A stretch of DNA of 64,000 bases from Nocardia anaemiae NBRC 100462 (GCF_001612725.1 NZ_BDAZ01000025.1:1-64000); one strand, 5' to 3'; shown: positions 34,715-43,733, counted from the stretch's first letter. Made by a program: numbers and translations. The notes: generated by a model from the letters alone, not told the origin.

Positions 34715-35487
34715 GCGGCGTCCTCATCTGACAGCGCGCCGGTCATCGCGCCGACCAACTGCTCCAGGCTCGCGTCGGCGGCGACGAATCGGGCCACCCG
34801 CTTGCCGAGGCGCAGCACCTCGATCCGGTCGGCTACCGCCAGTACCTCGGGCATATTGTGGCTGATCAGGACGACCGCAATGCCCTGGTCGCGCACATTG
34901 CGGATCACCTCGAGCACCCGCTCGCGCTGTACAACGCCGAGCGCCGCGGTCGGCTCGTCCATGAAGACGACCTTGCTCGCCCACAGCACCGCCCGCGCCA
35001 CGGCGACACTCTGGCGCTGTCCGCCCGAGAGTGCGCCGATCGGCACATCGGTGCTCTGCAATGTCACGCCGAGGCGTCGGAAGTGTTCGACGGCTTGGGT
35101 TCGCATCGTCCGCTTGTCGAGCATGCCGAGTTTGCCCGCCAACCCACGGCGAACCAGTTCCCTGCCGAGAAAAAGATTGGCGGCCGGGTCCAAATCGGGT
35201 GCGACGGCGAGATCCTGGTACACGGTTTCGACGCCGAGCCTGCGTGCGGCGGTCGGCGAGCTGAGCACCGTTTCCGAACCGTCAAGCAGAATGGTCCCCG
35301 AATCCGGTTGTTCCGCCCCGGAAAGGCATTTCACCAGCGTGGATTTTCCCGCGCCGTTATCGCCGATCAATGCGACGACCTCACCGGCGCGCACCTGAAA
35401 GTTGGCTCCCCGCAACGCTTCGACACCGCCGTAGCGTTTCACCAACACTTGAGCCTCGAGTACTACATCGCCCGGTTCCGATGCCAT
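34711..35487 (-). CDS. Ribose-type ABC transporter ATP-binding protein, single domain
   Basis: A 258-aa ATPase with Walker A GDNGAGKST, signature LSGGQRQSVAVARA and Walker B VVFMDEPTAALG. The family (RbsA/MglA) usually has two fused ATPase halves of about 500 aa; this one has a single half, as in FrcA-type importers, so it should act as a homodimer. The ATG at 35487 follows GTGAGGGT. It is the first gene of the importer operon. Confidence 0.92.
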   Translation of the reverse strand: MASEPGDVVLEAQVLVKRYGGVEALRGANFQVRAGEVVALIGDNGAGKSTLVKCLSGAEQPDSGTILLDGSETVLSSPTAARRLGVETVYQDLAVAPDLDPAANLFLGRELVRRGLAGKLGMLDKRTMRTQAVEHFRRLGVTLQSTDVPIGALSGGQRQSVAVARAVLWASKVVFMDEPTAALGVVQRERVLEVIRNVRDQGIAVVLISHNMPEVLAVADRIEVLRLGKRVARFVAADASLEQLVGAMTGALSDEDAA

Positions 35488-35605
35488 ACCCTCACCCGCG
35501 TCGACTCAGTTGAGCAAACGTCCGATCCATCGGCCGATGCTACGTTCGCCGCCACCTCCCATGGGACGAATTCGACAAAATGCGCAGGGCGCAACGAGAC
35601 CATGC

Positions 35606-35929
35606 TCAGTGTGCGCCACCCAGTTCCAGTGCCAGGACGCCGAGGATCACCAATGCGATGCCGCCGACCTGGATCAGCGAGAGTCTTTCATCGAGGAAGA
35701 GGACACCGATGACGGCGATGGCCGCGACGCCGACCGCCGACCAGATGCCGTAGGCGACGCCGATCGGCATGCCGCGCTTCAATGCCTGGGAGAGGAAGAA
35801 GAAGGCCGCGCCGTAGCCGATCACGACGATTATCGAAGGCAACAATTTGGTGAAACCGTCAGAGATTTTGAGCGATACGGTCGCGGTGATTTCGGAGGCG
35901 ATGGCCAGCGCCAGCAACAGCAAGGTCAT
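35606..35929 (-). CDS. Small multidrug resistance (SMR) family transporter
   Basis: A 107-aa protein with four membrane helices, the whole EmrE/QacE layout. The essential membrane glutamate is Glu13 in IASEITATV. Other marks are the LKRGMPIGVAYGIWSAVG loop-helix and FLDERLSLIQVGGIALVILGV. It acts as a dimer exchanging cationic drugs or guanidinium-like compounds for protons. The ATG at 35927-35929 is chosen because it starts the first helix directly. It may follow the ABC importer operon in transcription (118-bp gap). Confidence 0.93.
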   Translation of the reverse strand: MTLLLLALAIASEITATVSLKISDGFTKLLPSIIVVIGYGAAFFFLSQALKRGMPIGVAYGIWSAVGVAAIAVIGVLFLDERLSLIQVGGIALVILGVLALELGGAH

Positions 35930-36088
35930 CGGCGCAGCGTAAACCGTTGCGGCATTTAAGCCTTTGCACCGGTGGTTCGAAAGATCACCACCGCAGACTG
36001 GCGCGCAGGCCGCCGGTTTTCGGCGGCGCTGGCAATCGCCGTGAATGTGTCTTCGGTTCGCGGCACTCGCCGACCGAAGGAGGATCCG

Positions 36089-36760
36089 ATGGATGGGGCG
36101 GCTCTGGCGGTATTGGTGATCGCGATGGCGCTGCTCGCAGGGGTGCCGATCGTGCTTCTGAGCGTGGCACTGCCGCTCGCGCTTCGCGCCGAGCGCCAAC
36201 GCAAGCGGGCGCTGTGGCAGTGGGCGGTGCAGCACGGTTGGTCGTTCGCGGAGCGCTCGAAGGCACTTTGGGTGGCACGCCTGCCCGGTGGCGGACGCCG
36301 AGCTCTCGGCGTGACACTGTCCGGGATGATGGGCGGCCGCTTGGTGACCGTGGCCGAACACTCGTACACGACGACCACATCGAGCGGTGGTTCCACCAGG
36401 ACCCAGACGCATCACTACGTCGCCGTCGTGGTCGTGCTGGATCGCCCGCTCCCGTCCGTCGCCGTCATCAGTCGCGGTGCGATGTCGAAGGTCGGCCGCG
36501 TGCTGTTCGGCGACCGGCCCACGGCGACCGGCAACGAGGCATTCGATGCCCGCTTCCGGATCAGGTCCGCCGACCCGAGCTTCGCCCGCTGGCTGGTGGG
36601 CAAACCGCTGATGGATGCCCACCTGGCCGCAGCCGTGCCGGACTGGAGCCTGGTCGGACAGGACCTGCTGACCTACCGCCTAGGCCAATTGCACCACCCA
36701 CACGCCATCCCGGGCCTCGTCGCCCCACTGGCCCGAGTAGCAGACCTCTTGGGCCGCTGA
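36089..36760 (+). CDS. Membrane-anchored protein of unknown function
   Basis: A 223-aa protein with one N-terminal hydrophobic anchor (about residues 4-32) and a soluble alpha/beta region that contains a Thr/Ser-rich, His-containing loop (TTTTSSGGSTRTQTHHY). No family is recognised with confidence. The ATG at 36089 follows AAGGAGGATCCG, an excellent ribosome binding site. It converges on argH with a 6-bp gap. Confidence 0.7.
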   Translation: MDGAALAVLVIAMALLAGVPIVLLSVALPLALRAERQRKRALWQWAVQHGWSFAERSKALWVARLPGGGRRALGVTLSGMMGGRLVTVAEHSYTTTTSSGGSTRTQTHHYVAVVVVLDRPLPSVAVISRGAMSKVGRVLFGDRPTATGNEAFDARFRIRSADPSFARWLVGKPLMDAHLAAAVPDWSLVGQDLLTYRLGQLHHPHAIPGLVAPLARVADLLGR

Positions 36761-36766
36761 GGGGCG

Positions 36767-38188
36767 TTAGGGGAACAGGGGGCGCAGTTCGGCCAGGGTG
36801 TTGCGGATCTGGTCGAGTTGGGCGGCGACCTGGATGCCCGCGGTGCCGCCGCGGGCATTGCGGGAGGCGATCGAGCCCTGCACGGTGAGCACTTCGCGGA
36901 CCTGCGGGGTCAATGCCGGATCGATGGCGGCGAATTCTTCGTCGGTCAACTCGTCCAGGCCGACGCCGCGCGCCTCCGCGGCGCGCACGCAGGCACCCGC
37001 GGCCTCATGTGCGACACGGAACGGAACACCCTGCCGGACAAGCCATTCGGCGATATCGGTGGCGAGGGTGAAACCGGCGGGGGCGAGTTCGGCCATCCGG
37101 TCGGTGTGGAAGGTGAGCGTCGAGATCAGGCCCGCGATGGCCGGGAGCAGCAGTTCGAGCTGGGCGACCGAGTCGAACAGGGGTTCCTTGTCCTCCTGCA
37201 GGTCCCGATTGTAGGCCAGCGGTTGGGCTTTCAGGGTGGCCAGCAGTCCGGTCAAGTTGCCGATGAGGCGACCGGCCTTGCCGCGGGTGAGTTCGGAGAC
37301 GTCCGGATTCTTCTTCTGCGGCATGATCGACGAGCCGGTGGACCAGGCGTCGGCGAGGGTGATGTAGCCGAATTCCGGTGTGCTCCAGATGATCACCTCT
37401 TCGGCCATGCGGCTCAGATCGACGCCGATCATGGCGAGCACGAACGCCGCCTCGGCCGCGAAATCACGCGCCGAGGTCGCATCGATCGAATTCGCCGCCG
37501 CGGCATCGAAATCCAGTTCGGCCGCGATGGCTTCCGGATCGAGTCCGAGCGAGGAACCGGCCAGCGCGCCGGAACCGTAGGGCGACACCGCCGCGCGCTT
37601 GTCGAAGTCACGCAGCCGATCGATATCGCGCAGCAGCGGGTGCGCGTGGGCGAGCAGATGATGCGCGAGCAGCACCGGCTGCGCGGCCTGCAGATGCGTC
37701 TTGCCGGGCATCACCGCGTCCGGGTGCGCGGCGGCCTGGGCCACCAGCGCGTCGACCACATCGAGCAGTCCGGCGGCGATCCGACGCGCCGCACCGCGCA
37801 GCCACATCCGAAAGAGCGTGGCCACCTGGTCATTACGCGAGCGCCCTGCCCGCAGTCGTCCGCCGAGTTCGGCGCCGACCCGATCGATCAGTCCGCGCTC
37901 CAGCGCGCCGTGCACGTCCTCATCGGCCTCGGCCGGGGCGAACGCACCCGAACCCACGTCCGCCGCAAGCCGATCCAGTCCGGCGAGCATGGCGGCGAGA
38001 TCGGATTCCGACAGCAGTCCCGCCTTGTGCAGCACACGCGCGTGCGCCTTCGACGCGCGAATGTCGTAGGGAGCCAGCGCCCAGTCGAAATGCGTCGACT
38101 TGCTCAGCGCGGCCATTGCCGCGGCCGGTCCGGACGCGAAACGTCCGCCCCAGAGCGCCCCTTCGTTGGTGCTGCCGCTCTGCGTCAT
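36767..38188 (-). CDS. argH: Argininosuccinate lyase
   Basis: Last step of arginine synthesis, cleaving argininosuccinate to arginine and fumarate. It is 473 aa, family-typical. The fumarase/aspartase superfamily signature GSSIMPQKKNPD is present, and SRNDQVAT and KTHLQAAQPV carry further active-site residues. The N-terminal WGGRFASGP is typical. The ATG at 38186-38188 lies inside the stop of the upstream methyltransferase gene (ATGA). In related genomes argG and argH are adjacent; here a methyltransferase gene separates them. Confidence 0.96.
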   Translation of the reverse strand: MTQSGSTNEGALWGGRFASGPAAAMAALSKSTHFDWALAPYDIRASKAHARVLHKAGLLSESDLAAMLAGLDRLAADVGSGAFAPAEADEDVHGALERGLIDRVGAELGGRLRAGRSRNDQVATLFRMWLRGAARRIAAGLLDVVDALVAQAAAHPDAVMPGKTHLQAAQPVLLAHHLLAHAHPLLRDIDRLRDFDKRAAVSPYGSGALAGSSLGLDPEAIAAELDFDAAAANSIDATSARDFAAEAAFVLAMIGVDLSRMAEEVIIWSTPEFGYITLADAWSTGSSIMPQKKNPDVSELTRGKAGRLIGNLTGLLATLKAQPLAYNRDLQEDKEPLFDSVAQLELLLPAIAGLISTLTFHTDRMAELAPAGFTLATDIAEWLVRQGVPFRVAHEAAGACVRAAEARGVGLDELTDEEFAAIDPALTPQVREVLTVQGSIASRNARGGTAGIQVAAQLDQIRNTLAELRPLFP

Positions 38189-39090
38189 CGTGTGCTGTCT
38201 CCTCCGGGTCGTCGGGCGGTGAACAAAGTGTCGGTGGTCATTTTCGCGGCGGCGTCTTCGGGCACTTCGCGGCCGCGGCTGCGCAGTACCTCGACCGGAT
38301 CGGCACGGGTTATCGTCCAGCCGTGGCCGGTGAACCAGTCGATCGGATCGCTGCGGCCCTCGTCGGAGTACCACAGGTCGCCGACGTCGACCCGGATGTC
38401 GAGTCCGGCGGATTCCGCCTCGCGCAACCTGTTCGGGTCCGGTGCGGAACCTCCGGAGCGGTATATCGCGATGCGACTGCCCGGCGCGCTCAGCGCCTCG
38501 ATGTTGTCGAACAGCCGGTCCTGCGCGTCCGCCGGGAGGTAGCGCAGCAGTCCCTCGACCAGCCATGCGGTCGGTACGGCCGGGTCGAATCCGTGCTCCC
38601 GCATCACCCTCGGCCAGTCATGGCGCAGGTCTACCGCAACCTCGCGCCGTTCTGCCGCAGGTTCGACATCGGCGAGCGCTACCGCCTTGAACTCCAATAC
38701 CTTTGGCAGATCGAGCTCGAATATCGTTGTCCCGCCAGGCCATTTGAGCCGGTAGGCCCTGGCGTCCAAACCTGCTGCCAGGATGACGATCTGGTTGATG
38801 CCGTCGGCGGCCGCGTCCTGGAAGTAGGTGTCGAAGTAGCAGGTACGAGCGATCAAGGAGCCGATGATCGGGCCCATTGCCCGCGTCGCGGCCGCCTCGA
38901 GGCCCTCGACCTCACCGCGGGCGATGCGCGTCCACGACTCCGAGCCGACCGCCGTCACCAGCAGTTCGGCATAGGGGTCGTGGAACAGCGCGTCCGGACG
39001 GCGGGATTCGGCCGCGCGCATGGCGGCGACACCGAGGGCGGTGGCGCCCACGCTCGATTCGATATCCCAGCTGTCGTCGTCGGTCCGCAT
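38185..39090 (-). CDS. TIGR00027-family SAM-dependent methyltransferase
   Basis: A 301-aa member of the leucine-carboxyl-methyltransferase-like family (TIGR00027) that is expanded in mycobacteria and nocardiae. Marks are IESSVGATALGVAAMRAAE, DPYAELLV, RTCYFDTYF, the SAM motif VILAAGLDARAYRL and WLVEGLLRYLP. The ATG at 39088-39090 follows GAAAGGAGCGCC. The stop overlaps argH, so it is translated with arginine genes although no role in arginine synthesis is known. The acceptor is unknown. Confidence 0.9.
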   Translation of the reverse strand: MRTDDDSWDIESSVGATALGVAAMRAAESRRPDALFHDPYAELLVTAVGSESWTRIARGEVEGLEAAATRAMGPIIGSLIARTCYFDTYFQDAAADGINQIVILAAGLDARAYRLKWPGGTTIFELDLPKVLEFKAVALADVEPAAERREVAVDLRHDWPRVMREHGFDPAVPTAWLVEGLLRYLPADAQDRLFDNIEALSAPGSRIAIYRSGGSAPDPNRLREAESAGLDIRVDVGDLWYSDEGRSDPIDWFTGHGWTITRADPVEVLRSRGREVPEDAAAKMTTDTLFTARRPGGDSTR

Positions 39091-39201
39091 GGCGCTCCTT
39101 TCGGGTCGGCGACTCACGGCGCGCCGACCCGATCGAGCCTAATAGGCGCAGTCGGACCAAGTCCGTCGCTCTTGCGCCTGGCCCGAGCGAAGGCGCAAGC
39201 C

Positions 39202-40404
39202 CTACTTCTGGTTGAGGTCGCGGCGCGCCGCGACCTTGGAGGACAGGCCGTGGATCTGCACGAAACCCTTGGCGAGAGACTGATCGAAGGTGTCGCCCTC
39301 GTCGTAGGTGGCCAGGTTGAAGTCGTAGAGCGACTGCTCGGAGCGGCGGCCGTTGACCACGATCGAACCGCCGTGCAGCACCATCCGGATTTCCCCGGTG
39401 ACGTGCTGCTGGGTTTCGGCGACGAAGGCGTCCAGCGCGCGCTTGAGCGGGGAGAACCAGAGGCCGTCGTAGGCAAGCTCGCCCCAGCGCTGCTCGACCT
39501 GCCGCTTGTAGCGACCCAATTCGCGCTCGATGGTGACGTTTTCCAGGGCCTGGTGCGCGGTGATCAGCGCGATCGCGCCGGGGGCCTCGTAGATCTCACG
39601 ACTCTTGATGCCGACGAGCCGGTCCTCGACCATATCGAGGCGGCCGACGCCCTGGCGGCCCGCACGATGGTTCAGCTCGACAATGGCCTCGAGCACGCTG
39701 ACCTGGCGGCCGTCGACGGCGACCGGCACACCCTTGTCGAAGGTGACGATGAGTTCGTCGGGCGCTTCGAAGTTGACCGTCGGGTCCGAGGTGTAGTCGT
39801 AGACGTCCTTGGTCGGCGCGTTCCAGAGGTCCTCGAGGAAGCCGGTCTCCACCGCGCGGCCCCACACGTTCTGGTCGATCGAGAACGGCGACTTCTTGGT
39901 GACATTGATCGGCAACTGGTTCTCCTCGGCGAAGGCGATGGCCTTCTCCCGAGTCCAGGCGTAATCGCGGACCGGGGCGATCACATTCAGGTCGGGGGCC
40001 AGCGCGCCGATGCCGACCTCGAAGCGGACCTGATCGTTGCCCTTACCGGTGCAGCCGTGCGCGACGGTGCTGGCACCGTGGAACTTGGCGGCCTCGACCA
40101 GGTGCTTGACGATGAGCGGACGGCTGATCGCCGAGACCAGCGGGTACTGGCCCATGTACATGGCGTTGGCCTGAATCGTCGGCAGGCAGTATTCGTTGGC
40201 GAATTCGTCGCGCGCGTCGACCACGATCGCCTCGACGGCGCCGCAGTCCAGCGCGCGCTGGCGCACCACATTCATGTCCTCGCCGCCCTGGCCCAGATCG
40301 ATGGCGACCGCCACGACCTCGGCGCCGGTCTCCTTGCCGATCCAGCTGATCGCAACGGAGGTATCGAGCCCACCGGAGTAGGCGAGTACGACGCGCTCGG
40401 ACAT
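39202..40404 (-). CDS. argG: Argininosuccinate synthase
   Basis: ATP-dependent ligation of citrulline and aspartate; 400 aa as usual. The PP-loop AYSGGLDTS is at residues 8-16. Further marks are GCTGKGNDQVRFE and the aspartate/citrulline-binding stretches EFANEYCLPTIQANAMY and GRAVETGFLED. The ATG at 40402-40404 has GAGGAG 9 bp upstream. An unusually long leader of about 115 bp precedes it, with a promoter/ARG-box block at 40525-40566, a 6-codon reading frame (40520 to 40500) and a GCCCGC/GCGGGC hairpin (40445-40460). Confidence 0.96.
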   Translation of the reverse strand: MSERVVLAYSGGLDTSVAISWIGKETGAEVVAVAIDLGQGGEDMNVVRQRALDCGAVEAIVVDARDEFANEYCLPTIQANAMYMGQYPLVSAISRPLIVKHLVEAAKFHGASTVAHGCTGKGNDQVRFEVGIGALAPDLNVIAPVRDYAWTREKAIAFAEENQLPINVTKKSPFSIDQNVWGRAVETGFLEDLWNAPTKDVYDYTSDPTVNFEAPDELIVTFDKGVPVAVDGRQVSVLEAIVELNHRAGRQGVGRLDMVEDRLVGIKSREIYEAPGAIALITAHQALENVTIERELGRYKRQVEQRWGELAYDGLWFSPLKRALDAFVAETQQHVTGEIRMVLHGGSIVVNGRRSEQSLYDFNLATYDEGDTFDQSLAKGFVQIHGLSSKVAARRDLNQK

Positions 40405-40524
40405 GTCTTTGTGCTCCTCGGTTTCGTGCTTGTCTGCAGGTCGTGCCCGCATCCGCGGGCGGCGGGGCGCGGCGCTCACCGACGCGCCCAAATCGCACGT
40501 CAGGCGGCCCGCACCGTCATGCAA

Positions 40525-40566
40525 ATGATTATGCACGATGATGCAAGCCCATTCACAACCGGGTCC
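40525..40566 (-). promoter_or_regulatory. argG promoter with ARG box
   Basis: This 42-bp block matches the block upstream of argC (46938-46980) apart from one substitution and one inserted base. On the minus strand it reads TTGCATCATCGTGCATAATCA, with a -10-like CATAAT at 40528-40533. The repeated TGCATMATC halves are the likely ArgR-binding sequence. Transcription should begin near 40520. Confidence 0.7.
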
Positions 40567-40658
40567 GAGTTCCACCTTCTCGGTAGCACCTTGGCACCCC
40601 CTAGCGCCTATGTCACGCTTTATCCGGTAACTGTCGGAGCGGGCAAAGGACGGACCCA

Positions 40659-40814
40659 ATGCTGCTGCACCTCATAGCAGGAGAATTCAGCACCCTCGGC
40701 AACGACGTCCTCGACATCGGCCGCGCCTTGGTCGACCTCGTACAAGACATCATCAACGTAGGCACCCCCGGCAACACCCCGCGCGGCGGCGGCGGCCAAT
40801 ACCCCTTCGGCTGA
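40659..40814 (+). CDS. Small hypothetical protein, 51 aa
   Basis: A 51-codon gene starting MLLHLIAGEFSTLGND and ending with a Gly-rich GGGGQYPFG tail. The central part (NDVLDIGRALVDLVQDIINVG) would form an amphipathic helix. AAAGGA lies 10 bp before the ATG. The reading frame has the GC-rich third positions of local genes, apart from a few A-ending codons. It is antisense to the arg genes, in the argR-argG gap, and is followed 15 bp later by a long palindrome. No known family. Confidence 0.6.
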   Translation: MLLHLIAGEFSTLGNDVLDIGRALVDLVQDIINVGTPGNTPRGGGGQYPFG

Positions 40815-40817
40815 CCC

Positions 40818-40898
40818 TGCGATCGCATCGCATACGCAGTGCCTACGCATAGGTTGTGCCCTATGCGAGGTAGGCACTGGGTATGCGTCACCATCGCA
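40818..40898. repeat. 80-bp near-palindrome, likely bidirectional terminator
   Basis: Main stem: GCATAC (40830-40835), CAGTGCCTA (40837-40845) and CGCATAG (40846-40852) pair with CTATGCG (40861-40867), TAGGCACTG (40871-40879) and GTATGC (40881-40886), leaving an 8-nt loop, one G-G mismatch and one AGG bulge. Outer TGCGAT/ATCGCA arms (40818-40823, 40893-40898) extend it. It lies between the ends of the 51-aa gene and of argR. Confidence 0.6.
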
Positions 40899-40919
40899 GC
40901 GTGCGGATGGGATCCCGGC

Positions 40920-41432
40920 TCAGGCGAGTTCCTCGATCTTGGCGGCTAGTTCGGCGCCGGTGAGGGGCTCGCGGGCTATTACGGCGATGGTGTCGTCGCC
41001 CGCGATGGTGCCGACGATGAAGGGCAGCGCGGCGCGGTCCAAGGCGCTGGCCAGGTAGTGGGCGGCGCCGGGCGGGGTACGAAGCACGGCGATATTGCCG
41101 CTGGAGTCGGTGGAGACCAGCAGGTCGCCGAGGAGTTTGGACAGGCGATCGGTGCCGCCGGTGACGCCGCGCACGGGGCTGCCGTCCTCGGGCACCACAT
41201 AGACACCCGCACCACCATCGGCGGCACGCAACTTCACTGCGCCGAGTTCGTCGAGGTCGCGGGACAGGGTGGCCTGGGTGGTCTCGATGCCTTCGGCGGC
41301 GAGCAGTGCGGCGAGTTCGGTTTGACTGCGGACCGCATGCGCCGTCAGCAGTTCGATGATGCGGGACTGGCGACCGGCGCGGGTTCGAGCGATAGCAGGG
41401 GCGGACTTACCCGCGTCGGGTTGGACTGTCAT
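40920..41432 (-). CDS. argR: Arginine repressor
   Basis: A 170-aa ArgR/AhrC hexameric repressor that uses arginine as co-repressor. The DNA-binding winged helix is N-terminal (SRIIELLTAHAVRSQTELAALLAAEGIETTQATLSRDLDELGAVK, about 22-66). The oligomerisation and arginine-binding domain is C-terminal (TIAGDDTIAVIAREP, about 140-154). The ATG at 41430-41432 follows GAGGCTCGGCC. It is the last gene behind argF with a 115-bp gap and presumably controls the blocks upstream of argC and argG. Confidence 0.95.
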   Translation of the reverse strand: MTVQPDAGKSAPAIARTRAGRQSRIIELLTAHAVRSQTELAALLAAEGIETTQATLSRDLDELGAVKLRAADGGAGVYVVPEDGSPVRGVTGGTDRLSKLLGDLLVSTDSSGNIAVLRTPPGAAHYLASALDRAALPFIVGTIAGDDTIAVIAREPLTGAELAAKIEELA

Positions 41433-41547
41433 GGCCGAGCCTCGCTGCCGCGTCTCGCGCCGAGCCGCGCGAACGCCGTGTCGAATCGCGGACCGATGTG
41501 GCCACAGACCGCCTTCGAGCCTGTCACTCCCGCGGCACCACAGACAC

Positions 41548-42522
41548 TCACCGCGCCTCACCTCGCTTGGCCAACAACCACACCAGCAGTGCCTTCTGCG
41601 CATGCAGCCGGTTTTCCGCCTCGTCCCACACCACACTATGCGGTCCGTCTAGCACCTCATCGGTGATCTCCTCACCGCGATGCGCCGGAAGACAATGCAG
41701 CACAACGGCATCCGGCTGCGCCTTGGCAAGCAGATCGTCGTTGAGCTGGAACGGACGGAACGGGCCGACGCGATCGAGACCGTCGTTCTCCTGCCCCATG
41801 GAGGTCCAGGTGTCGGTCACCAGAGCATCGGCACCCGCCGCGGCGGCGACCGGATCGCCGGTGAGGGTGATGGTCGCACCGGTCTCGGCGGCCCGCTTGC
41901 GCGCGGCCTCCAGAATCCACGGCAGCGGCTCGAAACCCGTTGGCGCGGCGATGGTTATGTTCAGCCCGGCGGTCACACCACCGAGCAGCAGCGAGTGCGC
42001 CATATTGTTCGCACCGTCACCGAAGTAGGTGAGGTTGCGTCCGACCAGACTGCCCTTGCGCTCGACGAGCGTCTGCAGATCGGCGAGCACCTGACAGGGG
42101 TGGAACTCGTTGGACAACGCGTTGACGATCGGAACCGTTGCGGTGGCGGCCATTTCGTCGAGTCGCACCTGTTCGAAGGTGCGCCACACGATCGCATCGA
42201 CATAGCGTGAGAGCACCTTGCCGGTATCGCCGAGCGTCTCCTCGCGTCCGAGCTGGGTGTCGCGACCGTCGACCACCACCGCGTGCCCGCCGAGCTGCGC
42301 GATACCCATTTCGAACGAGAACCGCGTGCGGGTGGAGTTCTTCTCGAAGATCACCCCGACCCCGCGCGGACCTTCCAACGGTCGGCGCGCGAACGGATCC
42401 TTCTTCAATTCCGCTGCGAGCGCGAGGATTTCGGCCTGCTCAGCAGGGCTGACGTCATCGTCGCGCAGGAAGTGCCGGACCGGGCCGCCCCTCGTGGAAT
42501 CGCTCGGCGATTGTGTACTCAT
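41548..42522 (-). CDS. argF: Ornithine carbamoyltransferase
   Basis: Makes citrulline from ornithine and carbamoyl phosphate; 324 aa, longer than the core by a short N-terminal tail. The carbamoyl-phosphate motif STRTRFSFE and the ornithine-loop HCLPAHRGEEI are both present. The ATG at 42520-42522 overlaps the argD stop by 4 bp (ATGA). It belongs to the argCJBDF operon. Confidence 0.96.
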   Translation of the reverse strand: MSTQSPSDSTRGGPVRHFLRDDDVSPAEQAEILALAAELKKDPFARRPLEGPRGVGVIFEKNSTRTRFSFEMGIAQLGGHAVVVDGRDTQLGREETLGDTGKVLSRYVDAIVWRTFEQVRLDEMAATATVPIVNALSNEFHPCQVLADLQTLVERKGSLVGRNLTYFGDGANNMAHSLLLGGVTAGLNITIAAPTGFEPLPWILEAARKRAAETGATITLTGDPVAAAAGADALVTDTWTSMGQENDGLDRVGPFRPFQLNDDLLAKAQPDAVVLHCLPAHRGEEITDEVLDGPHSVVWDEAENRLHAQKALLVWLLAKRGEAR

Positions 42523-43733
42523 TTGGCCCCCTTGGCGTCCGCGATCGCACCGTCGAGGATCTCGGGCAGATCGCCGACGAAATTGTCGGACTGGGTCTCG
42601 GTGAGCACCAGCGGCGGCGCGAGCCGAATGATGTTGGGCTTGGGCGCATTCACCAGATAGCCCGCCTCCCTCGCCCGATTCTCGACCTCGGCCGAGATAT
42701 CGTCGGTCAGCACGATACCGAGCAACAGGCCCGCGCCGCGCACATGATCGATCAGCGGGTGCTCGAGCAGTTCGATGCCGTCGCTGAGCCGCTTGCCGAC
42801 GGATTCGACGTGCGCGAGCAGATCGGTCTCATCGATGGTCCGCAGCACCGCCAAAGCCGCAGCGGCACAGACAGCATTGCCGCCGAAGGTGGTGCCGTGC
42901 AGGCCGGGCGTCAGCAGATCGGCGGCCGGTCCGGTGGCCAGCACCGCGCCGATCGGCAGTCCGCCGCCGAGCCCCTTGGCGAGGGTGATCACATCCGGAA
43001 CGATGCCGAATGCCTGATGCGCGTAGAACTTTCCGCACCGGCCGATACCGGTCTGCACCTCGTCGAGCACCAGCAGCGCACCGTGGCGCGCGGTGATCTC
43101 GCGTGCCTTCACCAGGTAATCGATGGGCGGCACGACAACGCCGCTCTCCCCCATGATCGGTTCGAGGAATACCGCCGCGGTGTCCTCGTCGACAACCGCC
43201 TCGAGCGCCGCCGCATCGCCGTAGGGCACATGGACGACACCGGCGGGCATCGGCTCGAACGGCGTCCGCTTGGACGGCTGTCCGGTGAGCGCGAGCGCGC
43301 CCATGGTCCGGCCGTGGAAGGCCTCATCGGTCGCGATGATCTTGGGCCGACCGGTCAGCCGCGCCATTTTGAACGCCGCCTCAATGGCCTCGGTGCCGGA
43401 GTTGCAGAAGAACGCGCGTCCGTGGCCGTCGCCGAATTCACCGTCGCCGAAGTGCGCGAGCAGCCGTTCGGCCAGTTCGATGACCGGTTCGTTGGCGTAG
43501 ATATTCGAGGTGTGGCCCAGCGTGCCGAGCTGCTGGGTAACGGCTTCCAGAATCGCCGGATGGGCGTGACCGAGGCTGTTGACCGCGATACCGCCGAGGA
43601 AGTCGATGTAGCGTCTGCCGTCCGCGTCGTAGACCACCGCACCGGCACCGCGCACCAGCGCGACCTTGGGGGTGGCGTAGTTCTTCATCAACGCGGCGGA
43701 CCACCGCTGTTGCAGCTCTGCTGTGTCACTCAT
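42519..43733 (-). CDS. argD: Acetylornithine aminotransferase
   Basis: Class III PLP aminotransferase of 404 aa that makes N-acetylornithine. The PLP lysine is in VITLAKGLGGGLPIG, the preceding acidic residue in LLVLDEVQTGIGR, and FFCNSGTEAIEAAFKMARL is the phosphate-binding stretch. The ATG at 43731-43733 overlaps the argB stop (ATGA) and its own stop overlaps argF. Central gene of the arginine operon. Confidence 0.96.
   Translation of the reverse strand: MSDTAELQQRWSAALMKNYATPKVALVRGAGAVVYDADGRRYIDFLGGIAVNSLGHAHPAILEAVTQQLGTLGHTSNIYANEPVIELAERLLAHFGDGEFGDGHGRAFFCNSGTEAIEAAFKMARLTGRPKIIATDEAFHGRTMGALALTGQPSKRTPFEPMPAGVVHVPYGDAAALEAVVDEDTAAVFLEPIMGESGVVVPPIDYLVKAREITARHGALLVLDEVQTGIGRCGKFYAHQAFGIVPDVITLAKGLGGGLPIGAVLATGPAADLLTPGLHGTTFGGNAVCAAAALAVLRTIDETDLLAHVESVGKRLSDGIELLEHPLIDHVRGAGLLLGIVLTDDISAEVENRAREAGYLVNAPKPNIIRLAPPLVLTETQSDNFVGDLPEILDGAIADAKGAK

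Noticed and set aside
38116..40677. 853-codon plus-strand open frame over the methyltransferase and argG
   Set aside because: It is opposite argG and the methyltransferase gene, with low-complexity Asp/Gly/Arg composition; a GC-rich shadow.
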